Shown one piece after another: positions 33,498 through 40,797 of a DNA stretch of 58,798 bases. Positions within the stretch are counted from its first letter, which is position 1; every line of letters starts with the position of its first letter. The notes below the pieces were generated by a model. That model saw only the letters and a list, made by a program, of their open reading frames with translations. It was not told the DNA's origin and did no database searches. Source of the stretch: Phocaeicola coprocola DSM 17136 (GTDB lineage: Bacteria; Bacteroidota; Bacteroidia; Bacteroidales; Bacteroidaceae); NCBI RefSeq assembly GCF_000154845.1, contig NZ_DS981478.1:1-58798 (forward strand), read 5' to 3'. Position numbers and translations under genes: made by a program.

Positions 33498-33701
33498 TCA
33501 CGGCCGTTGCCTGCCGTGTTCCCGTTTCCGCCTTTGCAGGGCGAGCAGTTGCCGCAACATGTAGGCATGGTTTTCCCCCACGGTATGCCCCGAGGGCATC
33601 AGGTAGGGACTTGCGAGGCACTCCCGGCATTGGCGTACCGCCTCTTTTAAGTCGGTAACGGTTATTTCCGCTCCCGTGATGTCTTTAATCTTTGTTTCCA
33701 T
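33498..33701 (-). CDS. Small hypothetical accessory protein
   Basis: The 67-residue protein starts METKIKDITGAEITVTDLKEAVRQCRECLASP and ends in a basic tail (LALQRRKREHGRQRP). It has a single helical core and no membrane segment. It is the last gene of the leftward accessory operon and overlaps the 59-codon gene upstream by 17 bases. The function is unknown. Confidence 0.6.
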   Translation of the reverse strand: METKIKDITGAEITVTDLKEAVRQCRECLASPYLMPSGHTVGENHAYMLRQLLALQRRKREHGRQRP

Positions 33702-33864
33702 TCTTTTCTTGTTTTTTGGGTTCGTACCAACTGTCCCGGTAATTTTCTCCCACGAGCGAGAAAATTCCGCTCATGCCGCTTTCAGCGGCGAAATTTTTGG
33801 CTTCCCATATACCGGAAAACTCTCCCAGCAGCCGGTAGCCGATGAATAATTTGTACTTGCGCAT
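33685..33864 (-). CDS. Very small hypothetical protein (59 residues)
   Basis: The frame starts ATGCGCAAGTAC at 33864 and reads MRKYKLFIGYRLLGEFSGIW, ending with a basic tail and TAA at 33685. It fills the 167-bp gap between two operon genes, is preceded by an A-rich leader (GGAAAAACGATAAAATC), and sits 4 bp from the upstream stop codon. These points favour a real gene. No family is recognised. Confidence 0.55.
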   Translation of the reverse strand: MRKYKLFIGYRLLGEFSGIWEAKNFAAESGMSGIFSLVGENYRDSWYEPKKQEKNGNKD

Positions 33865-33868
33865 GATT

Positions 33869-34135
33869 TTATCGTTTTTCCAGGTTGATAATCGGTGTGT
33901 TCTTTTGCAGCCATTCCTTTATGCTGTCCATGTTGTATTCGGATGTGATAACCGCCGTTCGGTCGTCGATTTCGGTGAAGCGCGTAGTTTCATACCCGTC
34001 GATCCACTGCTTCAGCGTGGCAACGCCCCACACCTGCGGGTCGTCGAACATGGTGTCGAGCCGCCCGATACCCTCGCCGAAGGTTACGAGCAGCGTTTCA
34101 TAGGAGATTTCCTTGTTTACTTCATTCGTTTTCAT
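33869..34135 (-). CDS. Small hypothetical accessory protein
   Basis: The 88-residue soluble acidic protein includes YETLLVTFGEGIGRLDTMFDDPQVWG and TRFTEIDDRTAVITSEYNMDSIKEWLQ. Such small proteins are common next to PcfJ-like genes of Bacteroides elements, but the function is unknown. A GC-rich hairpin lies 15 nt before its start codon. Confidence 0.6.
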   Translation of the reverse strand: MKTNEVNKEISYETLLVTFGEGIGRLDTMFDDPQVWGVATLKQWIDGYETTRFTEIDDRTAVITSEYNMDSIKEWLQKNTPIINLEKR

Positions 34136-34150
34136 ATTCTCGCTTTTTAC

Positions 34151-34168
34151 GGGCGGCTTTTGCCGCCC
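34151..34168 (-). repeat. Pre-start hairpin a
   Basis: GGGCGGC / GCCGCCC with an AAAA loop on the minus strand, ending 15 nt before the ATG at 34135. Confidence 0.7.
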
Positions 34169-34181
34169 CGAAATTTTTTAA

Positions 34182-34499
34182 TCAGACAAGTTCCACTTTA
34201 ACCCTGCTCATGTTCGCCCAGAACACGCCGTTGCAGTAGTAGGCGTAGCCGTTATGCCAGTTGCTCCTGCGGCGTATCACGTCCTGCTCGGGTGGTCGTA
34301 TCTCGATACTCGTGGTGTAGATGTTGTGTCCCACGGTAATGACGAGGTTGCACCTTCTCCATATCTCGGAATGGGTTTTGAACCCGTTTTTCCCCTCGAC
34401 GAGTGCAAGGGCCGTCTTGACTGCTTCCCGAACTTCCCAATCCCACTCCCCGAAGGGTTTGAGCGGGCGTGCCATGTAGCTTTTATAGATGATTTTCAT
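34182..34499 (-). CDS. Small hypothetical accessory protein
   Basis: The 105-residue protein starts MKIIYKSYMARPLKPFGEWDWEVREAVKTAL and is basic, with a beta-rich second half (CNLVITVGHNIYTTSIEIRPP, NGYAYYCNGVFWANMSRV). I use 34499 because the longer frame to 34553 would run through the hairpin and the end of the upstream gene. The function is unknown. Confidence 0.6.
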   Translation of the reverse strand: MKIIYKSYMARPLKPFGEWDWEVREAVKTALALVEGKNGFKTHSEIWRRCNLVITVGHNIYTTSIEIRPPEQDVIRRRSNWHNGYAYYCNGVFWANMSRVKVELV

Positions 34500-34516
34500 T
34501 GTTATGTTTTTTTGTA

Positions 34517-34534
34517 GGGCGGCTTTCGCCGCCC
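34517..34534 (-). repeat. Pre-start hairpin b (GNRA loop)
   Basis: On the minus strand GGGCGGC-GAAA-GCCGCCC, 17 nt before the ATG at 34499 and 5 nt past the upstream stop codon. Confidence 0.75.
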
Positions 34535-34539
34535 CGATT

Positions 34540-34866
34540 TTATAATTCGACAATCCTTTCCACTCTGCCGTACAACATGGAGCGTATGCTCGTCTTGTCC
34601 ACGCCCTTATATTCCGTGTAATGCCCGTACTGCTTTACCACGAATGTTTTCAGTACATCGACAAAGTTGAAACGATACCCTAAAAGCAGAATGGAGTCCT
34701 TGAAATAGGTGTTATGGTTTACCTCACGGGTAATCCAGTCTTTCTCCTCACGGGTGAGCGTTCCCCCATCATTGAGCCGTTTGCGTAATATGTACGCTTT
34801 TGAGCCTGCAAGGCTTTCGAGTGCGGGAACGTCCCACGACACGAATTTATATGCTATTTGGTTCAT
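34540..34866 (-). CDS. Small hypothetical accessory protein
   Basis: The 108-residue protein starts MNQIAYKFVSWDVPALESLAGSKAYILRK and is helical with a basic middle. Segments LTREEKDWITREVN and YFKDSILLLGYRFNFVDVLKTF are visible. It appears soluble. It lies between two hairpin-led genes of the leftward accessory operon. The family is not recognised. Confidence 0.6.
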   Translation of the reverse strand: MNQIAYKFVSWDVPALESLAGSKAYILRKRLNDGGTLTREEKDWITREVNHNTYFKDSILLLGYRFNFVDVLKTFVVKQYGHYTEYKGVDKTSIRSMLYGRVERIVEL

Positions 34867-34882
34867 TCTATTTTGTTTTTGC

Positions 34883-34900
34883 GGGCGGCTTTCGCCGCCC
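34883..34900 (-). repeat. Pre-start hairpin c (GNRA loop)
   Basis: On the minus strand GGGCGGC-GAAA-GCCGCCC, identical in stem and loop to hairpin b, 16 nt before the ATG at 34866. Confidence 0.75.
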
Positions 34901-34906
34901 CGATTT

Positions 34907-36190
34907 TTATGCTGTCATTCGTTTCCGTATAAGGGACATGTTCCCCTTCATCAGTTTCAGTATTTGCCCGTGGTATGGGGTATTCTTGTTACACACGCCA
35001 CGGCTCTGCACGACCTCCATGCGTTTTAGGGACACCTCTATCGTTTCGATACGTTTGCCGTCGATTGTGGCCGAGAGTATGAGCGAGTCGGCTTTCAGAT
35101 AGTATTCGTTGGTAAACACGCAATGGTGCATGGCCTCGCCCTCCTGCCGTATGGCTTCAACGCTGTCCAATACCTTGATGCAGATTTCCCCGTCGGAAAA
35201 CTCCACTCCGAAAAACCGTCCTTTGGCTTTGACAAACGAGGCTTCCTGTTCCAACGCCTTGCGCCGTTCCTCCTGCCGCCGTTCCATTTGCATGTGCCGC
35301 CGTTTTTTAGCCATGTAGAGGTCATGCGCTGCGGGCAGGTCTGCGGGACACACGAAATGGGCGTTATGCAGGTCTTTCCCGAAAAATCGCAGCAGGTCGA
35401 TGTAGTCGCACCATTCCGTCGGTTTCCCGATAGCGTACCCGTTACGGATGGCGATACGGATGGCCGGCCAATAGTCGGCGATATTGCGGGAGGAACGGGC
35501 GAAAAATCGCACGAGTGCCGTTTGTCCCGCTTTAAGCAGCGTTTCGGCCTTGTTCTCCGAGAGCAGCAGGTGGATAAGGTCGAAAGGGGTTACATCGGGG
35601 AGTTGTTTGCCGTAACCGCTTCGGCGCAGTTCGGGGATAAGCCGTTGCCGGGGATAGATGCGTGTGGGCGTGATGTTGTATTTCCCGTCGTTCTCCGCCC
35701 GCAGTTCCAATGCGCTCGACCAACTCCACCCGTGAACGAAGAAGCCCATCGGGCGCAGCCGTGCGAAGGTTGCGGAGCGTCCGTCGGGGGCAATCCACCG
35801 CTGTACGGCTTCGATATGGGTGTAAACGGGTGTCTGTCCCACTTTCGCCCAACACTCGATATAGACGAAGCGCAGGACTTGAAAACCCTTGCAGCGGGTT
35901 ACGATGCACAAATACTCGTAATCGTTGAACTTGCGGCGCAGGGTGGTTTCCACTTTCAGCGTGGTGTGGCAGTGCGGACACTCGCACCCTAACAGATTGT
36001 CCGTGAGTTCTCCGTTTTCGCTCTGCCACGTGTGGCCGCACTCGGTGCAGGTGATAAGTCCTTTCGGCGTGCGGCGTCCGATATGCTCGATGCAGTTCTT
36101 GTACCCCCATTCGATTTGTGCGGGGGTAAGCGGCGGCAGGTGTTTGCTTGCCGCCACAACGCTCTGTTGGAATTTTGTTCTCGGTTTCAT
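34907..36190 (-). CDS. PcfJ-like protein
   Basis: The 427-residue protein has an N-terminal zinc-ribbon-like part with CTECGHTW and CECPHCHTTL at about residues 48-77. A PcfJ-like domain follows, with the motif GEAMHHCVFTNEYYLKADSLILSATIDGKRIETIEVSL near 355-395. PcfJ-like proteins accompany conjugative elements in Gram-positives and Bacteroidetes; their role is unclear, possibly nucleic-acid binding. It lies 2 bp after the PcfK-like gene, so the two are translationally coupled. Confidence 0.78.
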   Translation of the reverse strand: MKPRTKFQQSVVAASKHLPPLTPAQIEWGYKNCIEHIGRRTPKGLITCTECGHTWQSENGELTDNLLGCECPHCHTTLKVETTLRRKFNDYEYLCIVTRCKGFQVLRFVYIECWAKVGQTPVYTHIEAVQRWIAPDGRSATFARLRPMGFFVHGWSWSSALELRAENDGKYNITPTRIYPRQRLIPELRRSGYGKQLPDVTPFDLIHLLLSENKAETLLKAGQTALVRFFARSSRNIADYWPAIRIAIRNGYAIGKPTEWCDYIDLLRFFGKDLHNAHFVCPADLPAAHDLYMAKKRRHMQMERRQEERRKALEQEASFVKAKGRFFGVEFSDGEICIKVLDSVEAIRQEGEAMHHCVFTNEYYLKADSLILSATIDGKRIETIEVSLKRMEVVQSRGVCNKNTPYHGQILKLMKGNMSLIRKRMTA

Positions 36191-36192
36191 AA

Positions 36193-36603
36193 CTAAAATA
36201 GACTGGGCATTAGTTTGTTATCTTCGATTTTCTTGGGTTTGGACTTGGCTTTCGCCAACTTGGCGTAGGCTTCGCTCTCGGCCTTCCGTATGGCGTTCCG
36301 CCGTGCCTCGGCTTTTTCCTCCTCGGTCAGTTCAACGGTGTGATTGACCACTACCTTGCAACTGACGGGTTTGCCGATGTCGATGTCCTCCTCGTCGTAA
36401 TAGTGGAGTGCCATAGAGTATATTTCCTCGTCGGCAAACCCGTTGCAACCGCTCTGCCGTACTTGGTTGATGATGAAAGTGCAGCAATCGTCAATGTTCT
36501 TTTTCGGGTTGGCGTATCGGGGTGCGAAAAGTTCGTCCTCCCGTGCCCGTGCGTCGAGATAGTTCTGTATCGTCAGTTTGAAATAATCTGTTCCTTGTGC
36601 CAT
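36193..36603 (-). CDS. PcfK-like protein
   Basis: The 136-residue protein starts MAQGTDYFKLTIQNYLDARAREDELFAPRYANP and has NIDDCCTFIINQVRQSGCNGFADEEIYSMALHYYDEEDID, the PcfK-like pattern. The C-terminus is a charged helix rich in K and A (KAESEAYAKLAKAKSKPKK). I start at 36603 because the longer frame crosses hairpin d. It pairs with the PcfJ-like gene. Confidence 0.78.
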   Translation of the reverse strand: MAQGTDYFKLTIQNYLDARAREDELFAPRYANPKKNIDDCCTFIINQVRQSGCNGFADEEIYSMALHYYDEEDIDIGKPVSCKVVVNHTVELTEEEKAEARRNAIRKAESEAYAKLAKAKSKPKKIEDNKLMPSLF

Positions 36604-36619
36604 GATTTTTTGGTATTGT

Positions 36620-36636
36620 GGGGCGGCGAGCCGCCC
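36620..36636 (-). repeat. Pre-start hairpin d
   Basis: GGGCGG / CCGCCC around a CTCG loop on the minus strand, 17 nt before the ATG at 36603. The stem resembles hairpins a-c but the loop differs. Confidence 0.65.
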
Positions 36637-36648
36637 CGTGTTCAACAT

Positions 36649-37641
36649 TTATTCGTCCTTTCCGAGAAGCCGCCGCACCTCGTCCTCTTTGGTCTTTTGG
36701 AAAATCCATCCCGCTCTCTTCTGCCCGTCATGCGTCAGCCGTGCGTTGAAGCGTCCCCCGAGTGCGTGAAGGGCGTCCTTGACGGGCTTGGTGTCCCCGA
36801 ATACGGCTATCGCCTTCTCGGAATAGTCCACGATGATAAACCCGCCTTGCACGCTCGTTTCAGTGCGTTCCGCCCGTTTTTCGTCTTTCGGCTCGGGCAG
36901 ACATATATTCTCCTCGTTTCCTGCGATATATGCCAGCCTGTCGATGTACCCTTCACGTGTGTAGTGGGTCAGTTTGCAGACACTCCACCCGTATTTCGGA
37001 CTTTTGCCGAGCGTGAAAACGGGATAGCGGTGTTCGTTCTTGGGGTCGTATTCGGAGAGGTGCGCCGTTTGCGGGAAATTGGCCGCCGCCTTTCTCAACT
37101 CCCCGAAGCCGTTGCGGGAGGTGGCCGAAAAGCCGAGAATGACGGTACGCACGCTTCGGGTGGTCGAACACTCGTAAGAGGGGTCAGTGTATTCCGTTTC
37201 GTTGAGTTCGGCGATGATTACGCCCTGCACCCCTTCGGGCATGATGCGGCGTAACCTCTGCGCTCCTATTTCCGCTATGCGGTCATGCTCGGCTTTCTCT
37301 TTGGCGGCGGCGATGGCCTGCGCCGTGGCTTGCTCTTCCGCCTGCCCCACGAGCAAAGCCACCTCGAAAGCGTCCATGAACTCGGGGTTCACGTCGTCGT
37401 AGTACCTGCCGATACCGAATGTTTGCGAGAGGGGTCGCAGAATGTCCGTTTGGCTGATTTCCTTTGTTTCGGTATCGACCATGTGGTACACGTAGCCACG
37501 GGCGGTGTGTTCCACCTTGTAAACGACGTAACGCTTTCTGCTCGCACCCGCACCGATACCGATGATTACCTGGTTTTCCTTGACTACCTGCACCCGTGTG
37601 TCCGTGGTAGTCGCTCCGAATAATGAAATGTACTTTGTCAT
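36649..37641 (-). CDS. Accessory protein of conjugative element, unknown function
   Basis: The 330-residue soluble protein has an N-terminal beta-rich region (YVVYKVEHTARGYVYHMVDTET), a middle helical region rich in A and E, and a C-terminal module (IAVFGDTKPVKDALHALGG-RFNARL..GWIFQKTKEDEVRRLL) that resembles small modules often fused to DNA-processing proteins of such elements. No catalytic motif is seen. It lies 12 bp before the small membrane gene's stop and is first but one in the leftward operon. Confidence 0.6.
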   Translation of the reverse strand: MTKYISLFGATTTDTRVQVVKENQVIIGIGAGASRKRYVVYKVEHTARGYVYHMVDTETKEISQTDILRPLSQTFGIGRYYDDVNPEFMDAFEVALLVGQAEEQATAQAIAAAKEKAEHDRIAEIGAQRLRRIMPEGVQGVIIAELNETEYTDPSYECSTTRSVRTVILGFSATSRNGFGELRKAAANFPQTAHLSEYDPKNEHRYPVFTLGKSPKYGWSVCKLTHYTREGYIDRLAYIAGNEENICLPEPKDEKRAERTETSVQGGFIIVDYSEKAIAVFGDTKPVKDALHALGGRFNARLTHDGQKRAGWIFQKTKEDEVRRLLGKDE

Positions 37642-37653
37642 ACCTGTAATAAT

Positions 37654-37905
37654 TTAGAAGATGTGAGTGAATAGGAAATAGAAAAAGCCGGTTAGAGCCA
37701 CGAGAGAAACAAGGCAGGAGAAAATGCCCCGCAGGATGTCATAACAGAACGTGAAGCCCAAAACGACCCAAATAAAGTCGATACCCCACACGTGGAAGCC
37801 CAAAGCCACCGCCCCGACCTTTACCGCCAACCCGACCTTTGCCTTTATGCCAAGTGGAAGGTTGGAGGATTTCTGTTTCCATTTATTTTTCTCTTCGTTT
37901 CTCAT
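37654..37905 (-). CDS. Small membrane protein
   Basis: The 83-residue protein has a basic N-terminus (MRNEEKNKWKQKSS) and two or three membrane helices (AVKVGAVALGFHVWGIDFIWVV, then FSCLVSLVALTGFFYFLF). It is the first gene of the leftward accessory operon. The function is unknown. Confidence 0.6.
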   Translation of the reverse strand: MRNEEKNKWKQKSSNLPLGIKAKVGLAVKVGAVALGFHVWGIDFIWVVLGFTFCYDILRGIFSCLVSLVALTGFFYFLFTHIF

Positions 37906-38435
37906 AACCTTTGACTTTTTTTTTATGCCGTAGCGGAGCCGGTATGGATGGAATCTGTTTCGGTAGCATCAAAAGGTGTCGGGGATAGCTGCTGCAAGAT
38001 TTTGTCGGAAAATACGCTCGCCCGCAGGGAAAGAGGAAGATTTTGCGGCAAACCGCCCCGCGGCCCGATCTTGCAGCAGCGTGAGCCCCGTAACTACCTT
38101 TGCTACTGACAACAGATTTCCATACCGCGCTCCGCGGCATGAAAAAAAGAGAGGAAAAGGTTATGGGAGAGAAACGGGGAGAAAACGATATGCCGTGAAC
38201 GCTCGCGAAAGTCGGTTCACGGCTCACCCTGCATGGAATGATAAATCGCCCGCGAACATTTCCTTTCACGGGCGATTGGCGTATCGGAGCGTGCCGATCC
38301 CGTATCGGCGGAGGATCGTTTCCGCCGGACGTGGCGCCACTCGCTGCCACTTTGAAGACGGATACGTCCATATGCCACTGGCTGATAACAAGATACTGTT
38401 CATTTGTGTACTTTTGGGCATCCGGGAAACAAAAA
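37906..38435. other. Divergent non-coding region rich in inverted repeats
   Basis: This 530-bp gap separates the leftward accessory operon from two rightward helix-turn-helix genes. It holds a perfect 13-bp inverted repeat GCTGCTGCAAGAT (37988-38000) / ATCTTGCAGCAGC (38068-38080). Two AAGATTTTG direct repeats lie between or at the arms. Further right are GTGAAC/GTTCAC, TCGCCCG/CGGGCGA, CGGCGGA/TCCGCCG and GTGGCGCCAC. Open frames here look spurious. It could be a replication, excision or regulatory site. Confidence 0.5.
38409..38416 (+). promoter_or_regulatory. Promoter -7 box of the helix-turn-helix genes
   Basis: TACTTTTG fits TAnnTTTG and lies 20 bp before the start codon at 38436. No clear -33 box is visible. 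Confidence 0.5.
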
Positions 38436-38741
38436 ATGAAACAGAACATGGAAATAATAAGTATGGACGTGAAGGCTTTCGACGCGCTGGCAGGGCACGT
38501 GGAAGCCATTGAAAGAAAAGCCGAGGCGTTATGCCGCAGGCAGGAGGACGTGAGTTTGAAAAAATGGCTGGACAACCAGGATGTCTGTGACGTGCTGGGG
38601 ATATCGAAACGTACCCTGCAAACCTACCGGGAGAAAGGGTTGCTGCCTTTCAGCCGCATCCGTCACAAAATCTTCTACAAACCGGAAGATGTCGGGAAAC
38701 TGCTGCAATCGTCGCACTATCCTAATACCGCCGCGTTATGA
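38436..38741 (+). CDS. Helix-turn-helix DNA-binding protein (excisionase-like)
   Basis: The 101-residue protein starts MKQNMEIISMDVKAFDALAGHVEAIERKAE and carries a MerR/Xis-type helix-turn-helix: WLDNQDVCDVLGISKRTLQTYREKGLLPFSRIRHKIFYKPEDVGKLL. Such proteins act as excisionases or regulators in Bacteroides elements. An ATG at 38448 is an alternative start. The stop overlaps the next start (ATGA). Confidence 0.8.
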   Translation: MKQNMEIISMDVKAFDALAGHVEAIERKAEALCRRQEDVSLKKWLDNQDVCDVLGISKRTLQTYREKGLLPFSRIRHKIFYKPEDVGKLLQSSHYPNTAAL

Positions 38742-39049
38742 GCCATTATTTCATCGACAAGCACGATCCGCGTGTGGCGGATCTCTTCCGGCGTTTGGAA
38801 AAGGCCGGCAAGGCACTGGATAAACTGGAATCCTCCGGAGGCCGGACACTCAAGGGAGAGCGGTTCGTCACCGACGAGGAATTGTCCCGGCTGCTGAAAA
38901 TCAGCAGGCGTACATTGCAGGAATACCGCACGGCGCGGATCATTCCCTATTATTTGATTCAGGGCAAGGTACTATACATGGAATCCGAGATACAGAAATT
39001 TCTGGAAGATTCCCGGAAGAAATGTATCGGGGGACAGGAATGGGTATAA
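38738..39049 (+). CDS. Helix-turn-helix DNA-binding protein (excisionase-like)
   Basis: The 103-residue protein has a charged helical N-terminal region and a helix-turn-helix of the same type: FVTDEELSRLLKISRRTLQEYRTARIIPYYLIQGKVLYMESEIQKFL. It is paired with the upstream gene, suggesting that both proteins act together on DNA, for example in excision or in control of the integrase genes. A strong bidirectional terminator follows. Confidence 0.8.
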   Translation: MSHYFIDKHDPRVADLFRRLEKAGKALDKLESSGGRTLKGERFVTDEELSRLLKISRRTLQEYRTARIIPYYLIQGKVLYMESEIQKFLEDSRKKCIGGQEWV

Positions 39050-39050
39050 A

Positions 39051-39083
39051 AGAAGAACGGCCATCACGGCCGTTCTTCTTTTT
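39051..39083. terminator. Bidirectional terminator
   Basis: AGAAGAACGGCC (39051-39062) and GGCCGTTCTTCT (39068-39079) form a perfect 12-bp stem around ATCAC, followed by TTTT. It separates the convergent helix-turn-helix and RhuM-like genes. Confidence 0.9.
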
Positions 39084-39448
39084 CAGTTCAATATCGTGTT
39101 CATGCCGGGGAGCTGCCAGACGACGGCGGTCGTCGTGGCCCTTCGGACAAGCCACCGTCGGAAGGCTTCGGCATTCCCGGATTTTAAGCGGAAAGCCAGC
39201 GCGGCGATCATTTCGAGCGAATACAGCTCGACAATACCGCCGTCACGGTTGCGCTCCCGGCGGTAAACCCGCTCCTCACGGAGTATGCCGCTTTTGAGTA
39301 TGGAGCGGATGTTGCTCCCCACGGCAGGAACGAAGACTCCGAACAGGTCGGCAATCTGGTGGCGCGTGAGCCATACACGGTTCTCCGGCGTGTGGATTTC
39401 CACCCGCCCGTTTTCAATGCTGATAGGTTCTCTTGTCGTCATAGTCAT
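39083..39448 (-). CDS. RhuM/Rha-like DNA-binding protein
   Basis: The 121-residue protein has VWLTRHQIADLFGVFVPAVGSNIRSILKSGILREERVYRRE at about residues 25-65, a helix-turn-helix pattern like the N-terminal part of RhuM-family proteins. GGIVELYSLEMIAALAFRLKSGNAEAFRRWL follows. It is shorter than full RhuM proteins. It is placed just downstream of the integrase gene on the same strand and may be co-transcribed with it. A regulatory role is inferred. Confidence 0.6.
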   Translation of the reverse strand: MTMTTREPISIENGRVEIHTPENRVWLTRHQIADLFGVFVPAVGSNIRSILKSGILREERVYRRERNRDGGIVELYSLEMIAALAFRLKSGNAEAFRRWLVRRATTTAVVWQLPGMNTILN

Positions 39449-39476
39449 ACAAATTTATCAATTTTTGTTATACTGT

Positions 39477-40766
39477 TCAACCGTTTACCGTTATAATATC
39501 TGCCGTTTCCGGTTCGTCCTCCTCGTAGAGATTTATTTTCCGGCCTTTGGTCTGTTCTTTCAGACGTTTCATGTCCTCGTCCACCTTGCGGTCGGTCACT
39601 TTGGCGTAAATCTGCGTGGTGGAAATGCTCTTGTGTCCCATCATGCGGCTGACAGTTTCGATAGGCACACCCAGCGAGAGCGTGATATGTGTCCCGAAAT
39701 TGTGCCTCGCCTTGTGAAAGGTCATGTCGAAGCCGTATGTCCGTCCCAGTTCTCTGGTGAGCTTGATGAGATACCCCCGGCAATAGAGGTTGAAAATCCT
39801 GTCGCTTTTACGCTCGTGGCGGTATTTCTCGATGATCTGCAACGGCACGTTCAGCAGGCGGATGGCCGAGGGCGTTTCGGTCTTCTGGCGCCGGATGTGT
39901 ATCCAGTACGTTCCGTCGTCCGACTGCGTGATGTCTTTTTCGGACAAGCGTTTCAGGTCGGCGTAGGACAACCCCGTGAAGGTAGCGAAGAGAAACCAGT
40001 CCCGCACCCGCTGGAGGTTGGGTTTACCGACGGGAGTTTCCATCAGTTTTTTGAGGTCTTCGAGTTTCAAATGGCGGCTCTTGCGCCGGGGCAGTTCCGG
40101 GTGCAGCTTCCCGTAAGGGTCGCGCCGGAGTGTACCCTGACTGACAGCCCGCTTGGTCATTTTTTTCAACCGGTAAAGATGCTCGTGTACTGTCTTGGGT
40201 TTCATTTCACGATCTGTACGCAGGAATATTTCAAAATCATCGTAGAACTCCCGGTCAAGGCTCCGCAACGCTACATCCTCCTTTTCCTTCCTTTTTTTCA
40301 CGAAGGAGGCTAAAATATTATAGGAGTTCTCGTAACTTTCATAAGTTTCTTCCTTGCGATCCACGCCGACACGCTTGCGGAACTCCTCGTTATGCTCGCG
40401 GAACAAGGCAAGGAGGGTGAACGGTTTCTGCCCGATTCCTTCCACGGCGTTTTTGACCAGCTCGGCCGTCACGAAACCGAGGCTTTTACGAATATGACGG
40501 TAATGTCCGGTGATTTTTTCGGTCAGTTTCTCTATTGCCTGGTTTACCGTTCGGGCGTTCTCGCTTCGTCCGTTCGCCCTTTTGGTTTCCGGATTCCAAA
40601 GCGATGGATCGACAAACGCGTTGATATTGATCGGGGCCGACTTGGCGTCGATGCTTACCTTGCATAACAATTTACATGTTCCGTCCTTGCGGACTTTCGT
40701 GCGGTTGATGTAGAACAGCAGGGAGAACGTGCTGCGGCGTTTTATCTCTTTATTATTCGTTTCCAT
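39477..40766 (-). CDS. Tyrosine recombinase (integrase) 2
   Basis: The 429-residue protein starts METNNKEIKRRSTFSLLFYINRTKVRKDG, an arm-binding domain typical of Bacteroides integrases. The core-binding and catalytic domains follow. Catalytic boxes are FATFTGLSYADLKRL (Arg region), HKARHNFGTHITLSLGVPIETVSRMMGH (H..R..H) and the tyrosine in STTQIYAKV. All appear intact. It is the downstream gene of a tandem pair. It probably acts in element integration or excision. Confidence 0.85.
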   Translation of the reverse strand: METNNKEIKRRSTFSLLFYINRTKVRKDGTCKLLCKVSIDAKSAPININAFVDPSLWNPETKRANGRSENARTVNQAIEKLTEKITGHYRHIRKSLGFVTAELVKNAVEGIGQKPFTLLALFREHNEEFRKRVGVDRKEETYESYENSYNILASFVKKRKEKEDVALRSLDREFYDDFEIFLRTDREMKPKTVHEHLYRLKKMTKRAVSQGTLRRDPYGKLHPELPRRKSRHLKLEDLKKLMETPVGKPNLQRVRDWFLFATFTGLSYADLKRLSEKDITQSDDGTYWIHIRRQKTETPSAIRLLNVPLQIIEKYRHERKSDRIFNLYCRGYLIKLTRELGRTYGFDMTFHKARHNFGTHITLSLGVPIETVSRMMGHKSISTTQIYAKVTDRKVDEDMKRLKEQTKGRKINLYEEDEPETADIITVNG

Positions 40767-40797
40767 AATCGTTGTGAATTTGATTGTCAATGATAGA

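Noticed and set aside
37883..38575. 230-codon leftward frame
   Set aside because: It crosses a region of palindromes and overlaps the helix-turn-helix gene antisense; it is most likely chance.
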